DNA of 64,000 bases from Sulfuricurvum sp. 17-40-25. Its GTDB lineage: Bacteria; Campylobacterota; Campylobacteria; Campylobacterales; Sulfurimonadaceae. A model generated the notes under the pieces. That model was not told the DNA's origin and did not search any database. It saw only the letters and a list, made by a program, of their open reading frames with translations. Where the stretch lies: assembly GCA_002282015.1 (NCBI GenBank), contig NCIJ01000004.1:47609-111608 (forward strand). The letters are read 5' to 3'. The stretch's first letter is position 1, and every line of letters begins with the position of its first letter. This document shows, piece after piece, positions 55,810-63,718 of the stretch. The translations under genes were made by a program, and so were the position numbers.

Positions 55810-57117
55810 ATGAACTCTAAAAATGACCTAAGTAGTTACACCAAAAAAGTTATCGTGGCACTGTGTGTCTGGATACCGTGTCTACTACTGGGCAATGAGT
55901 ATGCTATAGATGAGAATCTAAGCAGCGAAAAATACTTTAATGAAAAACAGTACGAAAAAGCACTTCCCTTATTGGAAGATGAAGCCATTAAAGGAATAAA
56001 ACCTTCCATTTACCGCCTAGCATACATGTACCAAAATGGGCTTGGGGTAAAGGTAAATTATGAAAAAGCATCCTTTTGGTTTCAACAGGCTGCCTCAGAA
56101 TACAGCTATACCTTGGTGATGGACACAAAAGCCGAAATAGCCAAAAAATCATTTTTAGAAAACCTGCATGCCCAGATGAACCCTGCTACCAATAAGGAAG
56201 GGAATGCTTATATTTTACAAACAATGGATATTCACACACCAGAGACAAGCAAATTATTTGACGCTATTTCCGGCGGTGATTTCTTCGGATTACATCCCTA
56301 TGAGACTAATTTTCTCTTACCTTTTGGGTACTCGACACATAAATATCCACATATAGCATCAGACACTCCCGTTAACACCTATCCTTCACAAGAAGCTTAT
56401 TATGATAAAAACTTGGAAGCACAATTTCAGATCAGTCTAACAAAAATGCTGACGTATAATCTTTTTGGTTGGAATGAATATATCAATTTTGCTTACACGC
56501 AAAAAGTCTGGTGGCAAATATACAGTGATTCTTCCCCATTCCGTGAAACAAATTACATACCAGAGCTATTCATAGGGGTACCAACATCGGGGACTATCAA
56601 GGCCTACTCCGGTCTAAAACTAACAAAGTTTGGGTTTATCCATGAATCTAACGGACAAGACGGTTACCGATCCCGTTCTTGGAATCGCCTTTATTTAGCT
56701 GGCTTGTGGCAATGGAATGAGCTTTTTCTTACTACTCGTGTGTGGTATAGAATCCCTGAAAGCAAAAAATACGATGGCTATTATAACGGTGGTATTAATC
56801 CTGCAACCGGAAAGATAGAACCAAATTATCCTGGAGATGACAACCCTGATATTCAAGACTACCTCGGGTATGGTGATATTAAGCTAAAGTACCTGTATAA
56901 CAAACATGAGATTGGGGCACTGTTGCGTTATAACTTTGGAGCAGGGGGAGTAAACAGAGGGGCTATTGATGCTCACTGGTCTTACCCATTTTTAAATTCC
57001 GAAAATACATTTTGGTATGTCAAGCTCTTTAGTGGGTACGGAGAAAGTTTGATTGATTATGATCGCTCTGTTACAAAAGCCGTATTTGGTTTTTCGTTCT
57101 CAAGAGACTTGTTTTAA
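55810..57117 (+). CDS. outer-membrane phospholipase A with N-terminal Sel1 repeat
   Basis: A 435-residue protein. The ATG at 55810 is chosen over an upstream TTG because it gives a normal signal peptide (about 1-30). A Sel1-like repeat (about 45-95, 'PLLEDEAIKGIKPSIYRLAYMYQNGLGVKVNYEKASFWFQQAA') is followed by the OMPLA beta-barrel (about 150-435). The active site 'HESNGQDGYRSRSWNRLY' has His278, Ser280 and Asn292, at the same spacing as E. coli PldA His142, Ser144, Asn156. It should hydrolyse misplaced phospholipids in the outer leaflet. The Sel1 fusion is unusual. Confidence 0.88.
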   Translation: MNSKNDLSSYTKKVIVALCVWIPCLLLGNEYAIDENLSSEKYFNEKQYEKALPLLEDEAIKGIKPSIYRLAYMYQNGLGVKVNYEKASFWFQQAASEYSYTLVMDTKAEIAKKSFLENLHAQMNPATNKEGNAYILQTMDIHTPETSKLFDAISGGDFFGLHPYETNFLLPFGYSTHKYPHIASDTPVNTYPSQEAYYDKNLEAQFQISLTKMLTYNLFGWNEYINFAYTQKVWWQIYSDSSPFRETNYIPELFIGVPTSGTIKAYSGLKLTKFGFIHESNGQDGYRSRSWNRLYLAGLWQWNELFLTTRVWYRIPESKKYDGYYNGGINPATGKIEPNYPGDDNPDIQDYLGYGDIKLKYLYNKHEIGALLRYNFGAGGVNRGAIDAHWSYPFLNSENTFWYVKLFSGYGESLIDYDRSVTKAVFGFSFSRDLF

Positions 57118-57146
57118 TCCTTATCTCTTTTGGTTAAAATTACATC

Positions 57147-58793
57147 ATGATAACCACCGATTCCATCGAAGGGCTCAAAGCCCGTCTTGATATTGTTGAT
57201 ATTGTGGGTTCGTACATCGAGCTCAAACGCGCAGGTGCCAATTTCAAAGCACCTTGCCCGTTTCACGATGAGAAATCCCCCAGTTTTACGGTCAATCCCT
57301 CACGTCAAAAATACCACTGTTTTGGATGCGGCGTAGGTGGTGACTCCATTAGCTTTGTGATGGAATACGAAAAACTAAACTACCCAGAAGCCATCGAAAA
57401 ATTGGCAAGCTCTGTCAACTATTCCCTCCAGTATACAGACAACAATGAACGCCGTGAACGCTCCAATCTACTGGAACAGTTGAGTGGATGGTACCAAAAA
57501 CTCCTCGACGAACATACAACCGCCAAGACTTATCTCACCGATCGCGGCATTTTTGCGTCCAGTATCGAGCGTTTTGGAATCGGCTATGCTCCGGTATCCG
57601 CTCAAACACTAGAGTTTTTAAAACAGCATCGATATTCGGTCAAAGAATCCGTTGAACAAGGAGCTATTGGCAGTGACGGTGGTCGAGAGTTTGCCCGTTT
57701 TATCGAACGTATCACCTTTCCTATCCATGCCCCTAATGGCTCTATTGTAGGGTTTGGAGGACGTACGATCACAGGGCATCAGGCCAAATACGTGAATTCA
57801 TCCCAAAGTGCTATTTTCAATAAATCGCGTCTTTTGTATGCCTACCCTCTCGCACGCGAATCGATCTATAAGCACCGTGAGGTCATCGTCACCGAGGGGT
57901 ATTTGGATGTCGTGATGCTGCATCAAGCAGGCTTTACCCAAAGCGTCGCCACACTGGGAACCGCTCTTACTGCAGAACATCTACCACTGTTGCGCAAGGG
58001 AGAACCTCGTGTTTTAGTCGCCTATGATGGAGACAAACCAGGACGTGCCGCTGCACTCAAGGCCTCAAAGTTACTGAGTATGGGTGGATTTGAAGGTGGT
58101 GTTATCCTCTTTGAGGGGGGCAAAGACCCTGCGGATATGATCAAAGAGGGACTTGTTACGCAGCTCAATGCCCTATTGCATCATCCCGTTGCCTTTATTG
58201 AATTTGTGATCAGTGAGATCTGTTCAGGCTATGACCTGCGAGACCCAAGAGTCAAGGAAAACGCTCTGAATGAATGTCTGGGCTACATCAAGACCCTCTC
58301 ACCACTGATGCAAGAGGAATATCGCCCTTTTATCGCATCTCAAATAGGTATTTCACCCTCGCTTATACGTCTTGCCCACACCTCATCCACCAAAACTGCA
58401 TTACAAGCTCCGCAGCTGTCCCATCACGATATGTGGGAACTCAGTTTAATCAAAACAATTTTGGAACGTCCACAGATCACCGATGGTCTACTGGACTATC
58501 TCGATGCTTCTTTATTGCAATATCATCCAAACGAATTTGCAGCCGCTATTGGAAAGAACAGTGACGACCCTCAACTCATGGCAATCACGATGGACGATCG
58601 TATCCATAGTTTCGATGGAGACGAGGGATTAAGAGCGGAGCTTATGACCTTCTTAAGCGCCCATTACAACCGGGAACTCAAAAAACTAGCCAGCGAAAAT
58701 TCGCTATCATTCGACCAGAAATCGTACGCCATACGTCAGATACGTGAAAAAATTGCGCGGCTCAAACGCGGTGAACTCGTACCGTTAAGTTAG
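57147..58793 (+). CDS. dnaG: DNA primase
   Basis: DnaG makes RNA primers at the replication fork. The N-terminal zinc-binding domain has 'CPFHDEKSPSFTVNPSRQKYHCFGCGVGGDSISFV' (about 38-72). The RNA polymerase domain contains the primase motif and TOPRIM residues: the Glu in 'VIVTEGYLDVVMLHQAG' and the Asp pair in 'VAYDGDKPGRAAALKA'. The C-terminal helicase-interaction region is shorter than in E. coli (548 versus 581 residues), as usual in this phylum. The gene is single, not in an rpsU-rpoD operon. Confidence 0.96.
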   Translation: MITTDSIEGLKARLDIVDIVGSYIELKRAGANFKAPCPFHDEKSPSFTVNPSRQKYHCFGCGVGGDSISFVMEYEKLNYPEAIEKLASSVNYSLQYTDNNERRERSNLLEQLSGWYQKLLDEHTTAKTYLTDRGIFASSIERFGIGYAPVSAQTLEFLKQHRYSVKESVEQGAIGSDGGREFARFIERITFPIHAPNGSIVGFGGRTITGHQAKYVNSSQSAIFNKSRLLYAYPLARESIYKHREVIVTEGYLDVVMLHQAGFTQSVATLGTALTAEHLPLLRKGEPRVLVAYDGDKPGRAAALKASKLLSMGGFEGGVILFEGGKDPADMIKEGLVTQLNALLHHPVAFIEFVISEICSGYDLRDPRVKENALNECLGYIKTLSPLMQEEYRPFIASQIGISPSLIRLAHTSSTKTALQAPQLSHHDMWELSLIKTILERPQITDGLLDYLDASLLQYHPNEFAAAIGKNSDDPQLMAITMDDRIHSFDGDEGLRAELMTFLSAHYNRELKKLASENSLSFDQKSYAIRQIREKIARLKRGELVPLS

Positions 58794-58844
58794 TTTTGTT
58801 CGTGTGAACGGATACAAAAGAATACACTTTAAATAGGAATGTAT

Positions 58845-59819
58845 ATGAAAGCTATAGCATTGTTCAGTGGTGGTCTCGATTCGACCCTAGCCATGAAACT
58901 CATCATCAATCAAGGTATTGAAGTCATCGCCTGTAACATCAGTACGGGATTTGGTTCGGTCAAAGACCGCCGTGAGCACATGCAAAACATGTGCGATCAA
59001 GTGGGCGCGACACTGCGTATTGTCGACATCCAAGACGAATATTTGGAAAAAGTCCTCTTTACCCCAAAACATGGCTACGGCAAACACTTCAATCCGTGTA
59101 TCGATTGCCATGCCAAGATGTTTGAAGTTGCCAAGCGACTGATGGTCGAAGAAGGGGCTGATTTTCTGATCAGTGGTGAAGTATTGGGTCAGCGTCCCAT
59201 GAGTCAAAATGGTGAATCATTGCAAAAAGTACTCCAGATGAGTGACTGTGAGGGATTATTGCTACGTCCAATGAGCGCAAAGTTGCTGGAACCTACCATC
59301 CCTGAGATAAACGGATGGGTAGATCGTGAAAAACTCGAAGAGATCGTAGGACGTACCCGTGATCGTCAAATGCAACTTATTGAAGAGTTTGGAATCGTTG
59401 ATTTCGAAAAACCAGGAGGAGGATGTTTACTCACAGACGAACACTTCTCTCGTAAAATCCGTGATATTGTCGCACATGATGACGCTTTTATCAAAGCCGA
59501 TATTCCAACACTCAAATACGGCCGTCAACTGCGCTTACCTGATGGAGCCAAACTTATCATAGGACGTACGGAAGAAGAAAACATCAAACTCGAAGAGATT
59601 GAGAATCCAAAATTCATGCACATTAATACTGATTTATTCGGGCCTCACTGTTTGATCTCACTAAGTGCTAGCGAAGCAGACAAAACATTGGCTGCTAAGT
59701 TGGTATTGGCCTATTGCAAGCCTGATTTCGAAGGAGAGCAGGTTCTATCGTTTGGTAATGAGACCATTATGAGCCTTTGTGATCTTGGCCGTAACGACGC
59801 ACAAAAATATTTTATATAA
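58845..59819 (+). CDS. PP-loop ATPase related to tRNA thiolation enzymes, with DUF814/NFACT-R-like C-terminal domain
   Basis: The ATG at 58845 is chosen because AGGA lies six bases upstream; the ATG at 58839 would leave no spacing. The 324-residue protein has the PP-loop 'SGGLDST' (residues 8-14) near the N-terminus and a CIDCH motif (about 87) in an AANH/ThiI-like domain, then 'EKPGGGCLLTDEHFSRKIRD'. The last third has 'LIIGRTEEENIKLEEI' and 'FGPHCLI', resembling the DUF814/NFACT-R RNA-binding domain. Adenylating tRNA for sulfur or selenium transfer is likely but the tRNA position is unknown. Confidence 0.75.
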   Translation: MKAIALFSGGLDSTLAMKLIINQGIEVIACNISTGFGSVKDRREHMQNMCDQVGATLRIVDIQDEYLEKVLFTPKHGYGKHFNPCIDCHAKMFEVAKRLMVEEGADFLISGEVLGQRPMSQNGESLQKVLQMSDCEGLLLRPMSAKLLEPTIPEINGWVDREKLEEIVGRTRDRQMQLIEEFGIVDFEKPGGGCLLTDEHFSRKIRDIVAHDDAFIKADIPTLKYGRQLRLPDGAKLIIGRTEEENIKLEEIENPKFMHINTDLFGPHCLISLSASEADKTLAAKLVLAYCKPDFEGEQVLSFGNETIMSLCDLGRNDAQKYFI

Positions 59820-59826
59820 ATTCGGA

Positions 59827-59852
59827 CCCTTCGACTAGCTCAGGGCGAACGG
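59827..59852. repeat. REP-like intergenic element
   Basis: The 26-base sequence CCCTTCGACTAGCTCAGGGC continues to GAACGG. It is close to a widespread intergenic element (TTCGACAAGCTCAGGRCGAACGG) found in many proteobacterial genomes, from memory. It can fold by CCCT/AGGG or TTCG/CGAA. It lies between the convergent PP-loop and HMA genes, where it may also act as a terminator. Confidence 0.45.
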
Positions 59853-59853
59853 A

Positions 59854-60117
59854 CTACTTAACAACCGTACAGCCGTAGCCTAATTTTTTAACCGCGTCGC
59901 ACATCTCTTGAGGTTTTGCCCCTTTGCGTGTTTTAACCTCTGCACGACCTTCTTTGAGATAAACGGTTGTATCACTCACCCCTTTTACTTTTCCAACGGA
60001 TGCTTTGATATCACCGATACACATAGAACACGTCATCCCGTCAATTTTTAAATTGACCAGTTTGTCGGCACTGGCGATCGTTACTAGGGCAATCATTGCG
60101 ATTAAAACTTTTTTCAT
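59854..60117 (-). CDS. periplasmic heavy-metal-binding (HMA) protein
   Basis: An 87-residue protein with a signal peptide (about 1-17, 'MKKVLIAMIALVTIASA') and a heavy-metal-associated domain with the metal motif 'GMTCSMC' (about 28-34). Further cysteines lie in 'EMCDAVKKLGYGC'. It resembles MerP and CopZ-type carriers; exported forms can bind copper in the periplasm. It is divergent from a DsbD_2/TauE-type membrane gene across a gap with repeats, so copper homeostasis or supply is likely. Mercury cannot be excluded. Confidence 0.85.
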   Translation of the reverse strand: MKKVLIAMIALVTIASADKLVNLKIDGMTCSMCIGDIKASVGKVKGVSDTTVYLKEGRAEVKTRKGAKPQEMCDAVKKLGYGCTVVK

Positions 60118-60142
60118 TTTTTATCCTTCTTAGTCATTTAAT

Positions 60143-60198
60143 GCTATTGTTACATAATAGTGTTACAAAAGTGTTAAGAGTTAACGCTATTGTAACAA
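60143..60198. promoter_or_regulatory. repeats in the HMA / DsbD_2 divergent promoter region
   Basis: GCTATTGTTACA (60143-60154) and GCTATTGTAACA (60186-60197) form a direct repeat with one mismatch, 43 bases apart. TTGTTACA and TGTAACAA also form an inverted pair, and TGTTACA occurs a further time at 60161. The arrangement lies between two divergent genes and looks like binding sites for one regulator. Confidence 0.4.
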
Positions 60199-60238
60199 AT
60201 ATTATTTATAATTCTAATGATATTTAAAAGGAATACTA

Positions 60239-60928
60239 ATGAGTACTATTGATTGGTGGGTTATCATCACGATTGCTTTCGCAGGAAGTTTTGGACACTG
60301 TATCGGTATGTGCGGTGGTTTTATCTTCGCGTATAGCTCTACTAAGATAGATTCATCTATGAGTCGTTCCTCTCAACTCATACGGCACAGTGCTTACAAT
60401 ATAGGCCGTGTCAGCTCTTACACATTATTAGGGGTATTGTTTGGCACGCTGGGTTCACTCTTTTTAATCACCCCCGAATTTCATGGTGCCTTATTTCTAC
60501 TTGTCGGAACATTGATGATTATCACTGCTTTAGGAATGCTTGGGATATCTTCCATCATCCACTCCTTTGAACGTTCCTTTTCCAGCATGCCCCTCTTTAA
60601 ACTCCTCTTTTCAAAATTGATCAAAAGTAAAAGTATTTCAAGCTTTTTTGCTCTGGGGATGATGAATGGCTTTTTCCCCTGCGGATTTGTCTTTTTCTTC
60701 GCGGCGAAAGCAGCATCTTCTGCATCACCGCTTACAGGAGGTGCTATTATGGCTGTTTTTGGACTTGCCACCGTTCCCACCCTCTTGGCTCTAGGGCAAT
60801 CGATTAATTTTATGCGGGAGGTAGCTTTTCGCAGCAGCATGAACCGTATTGCCGCTATAGCTATTCTCATATATGGTGGGTACAGTGTCTATTATGGATT
60901 GGCTTACTTTTTTGCATTGCCAATGTAA
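60239..60928 (+). CDS. DsbD_2/TauE-SafE-type membrane protein, likely linked to copper
   Basis: A 229-residue protein with about six membrane helices. 'FGHCIGMCGGFIFAY' near residue 20 and 'MMNGFFPCGFVFFFAAKAA' near residue 143 are the cysteine motifs of the DsbD_2 family, often named sulfite exporter TauE/SafE family. In Campylobacterota and others these genes accompany copper or cytochrome oxidase maturation. The divergent HMA protein supports copper. The real substrate is not shown by sequence. Confidence 0.85.
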   Translation: MSTIDWWVIITIAFAGSFGHCIGMCGGFIFAYSSTKIDSSMSRSSQLIRHSAYNIGRVSSYTLLGVLFGTLGSLFLITPEFHGALFLLVGTLMIITALGMLGISSIIHSFERSFSSMPLFKLLFSKLIKSKSISSFFALGMMNGFFPCGFVFFFAAKAASSASPLTGGAIMAVFGLATVPTLLALGQSINFMREVAFRSSMNRIAAIAILIYGGYSVYYGLAYFFALPM

Positions 60929-60983
60929 ACCAATTTAAAAGAATTAACGTTATACTCTGTGGAATGTAATTAAAGGAGTCAAT

Positions 60984-61406
60984 ATGGCAGGTGTAGCTTT
61001 TTCATTTTACAATTTTTCGGCATTGGTTGATCTCAATATCGGTATGGCTTTTCGGCTTAATGAAAATCGTTCAGAAAGTTTCACGATTCTTTTTTGCGAT
61101 TTTACAGGAATGCCCCAAGAAGCTATTGATCTAAACCTTCCAGGTCTATTAAGAACGTCTGATTCAATCGTACATTATGAGCACTACTATTTCTTCATAA
61201 TGCCTTATACCGATCGTTATGGGACAGGAATTGTCAAGCGTATGATAGAAGAGAGCTTTGCCTCTTCTATCCCTTCATCTGCGGTTTGTTATCCAAGTAA
61301 CGGGGAGAACTCCTTAGAGCTTTTTGAGGCATTGCATGCAGAAGCCAAGAAAGCCCACCGTATCGACCTTGATTGTCTTTACAGTGCTCTTAATAAAGAG
61401 CCTTGA
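60984..61406 (+). CDS. stand-alone GGDEF-fold-like protein without active-site motif
   Basis: A 140-residue protein. The middle can be aligned by eye with the C-terminal half of a GGDEF domain: 'LLRTSDSIVHYEHYYFFIMPYTDRYGTGIVKRMIEESF' corresponds to 'LR.sD.vaRyGGDEF.illP.td..ga..va.ri...f', with 'YEHYYF' where GGDEF should be. No RxxD site or catalytic acids remain. It may be a protein-binding remnant of the fold. I found no other family for it. It is convergent with the SPOR-like gene, three bases from stop to stop. Confidence 0.6.
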   Translation: MAGVAFSFYNFSALVDLNIGMAFRLNENRSESFTILFCDFTGMPQEAIDLNLPGLLRTSDSIVHYEHYYFFIMPYTDRYGTGIVKRMIEESFASSIPSSAVCYPSNGENSLELFEALHAEAKKAHRIDLDCLYSALNKEP

Positions 61407-61409
61407 TCG

Positions 61410-61991
61410 CTATGGCTGCAGCATTACCGGTTCAAACCGGTGGTAAGGTGAGTTTTTATAAAAATGTATGGCCTCTGCAATTTCGTTTAAATACGCTTCT
61501 TTTTTCTCTGATGCAGAACTCGCCACTACTGTAGGTGTAGGAGAATTTTTTACCTCTACCACTACCGGTTTAACCTCTACTAGGAGAACATGCTCTTCTT
61601 TGGGTGTTGCAATTACTGCTGCTTCCTTAGCTACGAGTGTCTCATGTGCCGCCGCTACTGCATGAACACTTTTAGCTACTTCATGTGGCGTTGCCGTAAT
61701 CTGACCTCTGTCAACAAAACGTACAAAGGCACCAGCATCAACGATTTTACGTGCTTTTTTAAGTGCTGTCGTCGCAGATTTCTCATCTTTAAACGTACCC
61801 AACGTGACAATGTATCGACCACCTTCAACTACTTTATGGATACTTAATCCGGCTTTTGCCAATTTCTTATCAAATTCAGGGGTAATCGACTGCTCTTTGA
61901 CTGCATTAATAACCTGTATCGTTACATCACTTGAACCCCATAGAAGCCCCATAGTCCCCATTGCCGCTATCAAAACTATTTTTTGTATCAT
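61410..61991 (-). CDS. exported protein with SPOR-like domain
   Basis: A 193-residue protein with a signal peptide (about 1-19, 'MIQKIVLIAAMGTMGLLWG'). Residues 24-97 look like a SPOR-type fold: 'DKKLAKAGLSIHKVVEGGRYIVTLGTFKDEKSATTALKKARKIVDAGAFVRFV'. SPOR domains bind peptidoglycan stripped of stem peptides, often at division sites. The second half is alanine- and valine-rich and not recognised. Its gene is divergent from the tRNA-Ala with an upstream gap of 149 bases. Confidence 0.7.
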   Translation of the reverse strand: MIQKIVLIAAMGTMGLLWGSSDVTIQVINAVKEQSITPEFDKKLAKAGLSIHKVVEGGRYIVTLGTFKDEKSATTALKKARKIVDAGAFVRFVDRGQITATPHEVAKSVHAVAAAHETLVAKEAAVIATPKEEHVLLVEVKPVVVEVKNSPTPTVVASSASEKKEAYLNEIAEAIHFYKNSPYHRFEPVMLQP

Positions 61992-62103
61992 ACTCTGCCC
62001 TTTTATACATCATTTGATCATGAGAATATTCACTCTATATCGGCATTGCGATTTTAAAACTTTAAATGCACCCCACTGAACCGTAAATTAAGAACACAAT
62101 GCG

Positions 62104-62109
62104 TATAAT
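62104..62109 (+). promoter_or_regulatory. -10 box (TATAAT) of tRNA-Ala
   Basis: A perfect TATAAT lies 30 bases before the tRNA 5' end, with TTAAGA 17 bases further upstream as a possible -35. The leader then contains a perfect palindrome (62121-62141). Confidence 0.55.
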
Positions 62110-62139
62110 TCAACTCCTTTCCAAAAAGAAATTCTTTTT

Positions 62140-62215
62140 GGGCCCTTAGCTCAGCTGGGAGAGCGCGTCGCTGGCAGCGACGAGGTCAGCGGTTCGATCC
62201 CGCTAGGGTCCACCA
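62140..62215 (+). tRNA. tRNA-Ala (GGC)
   Basis: The 76-base gene starts GGGCCCTTAGCTCAGCTGGG and ends AGGGTCCACCA with CCA encoded. The acceptor stem GGGCCCT pairs with AGGGTCC (one G-U). The anticodon arm CGTCG-CTGGCAG-CGACG gives GGC, which reads alanine codons GCC and GCU. The T arm GCGGTTCGATCCCGC is standard. The integrase gene 204 bases downstream and the intact 3' end suggest this tRNA is the attachment site of an integrated element. Confidence 0.97.
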
Positions 62216-62339
62216 CGGTACGTTTTAACCCCCTCTAATAACCTTCAATAAACACTCATAAAACCACACAAGATAGGCACTTTTATCACCTTTTAGCCTC
62301 TAACACCCATTAAGCCAGTTCAATAACAATTAAGATTTT

Positions 62340-62443
62340 TAGGGGTACGATTGGGGGTACATTGCTTTAGGGGTACATATTCCTCTAAAAAGATACCCCT
62401 AAAATCAGAGGATACCCCTATGGCACGCAAGACAATACCCCTA
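62340..62443. repeat. six copies of a TAGGGGTA-type sequence around the integrase start
   Basis: GGGGTAC occurs at 62342, 62354 and 62370, preceded by TA or TG, and the complement TACCCCTA at 62394-62401, 62413-62420 and 62436-62443. Three direct and three inverted copies lie within 104 bases and span the integrase ribosome-binding site and start. They could be integrase arm-type binding sites or an autoregulatory operator. Confidence 0.55.
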
Positions 62444-63718
62444 ACCGATACAGAAATTAAAAAGGCGAAGTCCACCGACAAAGACTACAAGCTTTTTGAT
62501 GGCGGAGGGCTGTTTATGTTAATCAAAACAAACGGTGGGAAATTATGGCGACTCAAATACGGCTTTGAGGGTAAAGAAAAATTACTCTCGCTAGGAACAT
62601 ACCCCACCACTTCGCTACTCGAAGCACGCGCCAAACGGGATGAACATAAAAAAGAGATAGCCAAGGGGATTGATCCATCGGCAGAGCGCAAAGAAATAAA
62701 AACGAATATTGAAGTTCAAAAAATTGAAAATGAAGCTCTAAAAAGTGGTCAATTTCACCTCGTAACGTATGGATGGCTAGATACTCTTACTAACGATGCT
62801 GCGACAATGGTAAAGCGTCGTAGGGCATTTGAACGTGATATTTTCCCTTACCTATGTGAATATGACAAACAGCATGTTATTACCTCCTCCAAACATATCG
62901 ACACTATCACCCACGGTGAACTATTGCGAATCATTAATGAAAAGGAAAAAACAGCGGCAGAAACTGCACGTCGCCTCCTCACCGACTGTAACCGTCTTTG
63001 GCTCTATGCAATCAGTCACGGTCACGCTTCTTTTAATATCACTACCAATATTAGCAAAAAAGACGCTCTAAAAAAGTCAGTTAAAAATCATTATTCAAAA
63101 ATTACGAATGAAAAAATATTAGGGGAACTGCTCAGAGCAATCGACGACTATAAAGGTAGTGTCATCGTGCGTAATGTCCTTCGCTTCGTCTTCATAATAC
63201 CCTTACGTGCAGATAACCTTTGTAAGCTCAAATGGGAGAGTGTAGATTTTGACAAAGCAACTATCACTATCAAGCGATCTGAGATGAAGGTAAAAAACAA
63301 AACTCTTGCCGATTTTGTACTGCCACTTCCAAAGCAAGCAATAGCCATTTTAAAAGAGACTCATGAGATTACAGGATGGGGCGAATGGGTTTTTCATGGG
63401 GTTTCAAATTTCAAAACTCACATAGGATTGGAAAGTGCAAACAAAGCATTAAGGCTCATGGGATTTATTGATGAAATCAATGGGCGAAAACAAACACTTC
63501 ACAGCTTTCGAGGCACATTTCGATCACTGAGCGAAACGTACGCTCGTGAGCATAGAGCTAGTTTTGAGACAATGGAAAAGGTGCTCGATCACCAAGAAGC
63601 GAATCAAGCCGTCAGAGCCTACACCCACAAAGCAGATTACACTGAACAGATGCGAGAGCTTTTGCTATGGTGGGCAGACTTTTTGGATACCGTGAAGCAA
63701 AAAAGCGCAATAAAATAA
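62420..63718 (+). CDS. P4-type tyrosine integrase
   Basis: A 432-residue tyrosine recombinase. The start at 62420 (MARKTIPLTDTEIKKAKSTD) is chosen because it gives the family N-terminus and has GAGGA at the right spacing; an upstream ATG adds unrelated residues. The arm-binding DUF4102 domain has 'LFDGGGLFMLIKTNGGKLWRLKYGFEGKEKLLSLGTYP'. Catalytic residues are visible: Arg263 ('IPLRADNL'), His361 and Arg364 ('HSFR'), His391 ('LDHQEA') and the nucleophile Tyr401 ('RAYTHK'). It lies directly after tRNA-Ala, the classical layout for an integrated island, which should extend past the right end of the window. Confidence 0.93.
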   Translation: MARKTIPLTDTEIKKAKSTDKDYKLFDGGGLFMLIKTNGGKLWRLKYGFEGKEKLLSLGTYPTTSLLEARAKRDEHKKEIAKGIDPSAERKEIKTNIEVQKIENEALKSGQFHLVTYGWLDTLTNDAATMVKRRRAFERDIFPYLCEYDKQHVITSSKHIDTITHGELLRIINEKEKTAAETARRLLTDCNRLWLYAISHGHASFNITTNISKKDALKKSVKNHYSKITNEKILGELLRAIDDYKGSVIVRNVLRFVFIIPLRADNLCKLKWESVDFDKATITIKRSEMKVKNKTLADFVLPLPKQAIAILKETHEITGWGEWVFHGVSNFKTHIGLESANKALRLMGFIDEINGRKQTLHSFRGTFRSLSETYAREHRASFETMEKVLDHQEANQAVRAYTHKADYTEQMRELLLWWADFLDTVKQKSAIK

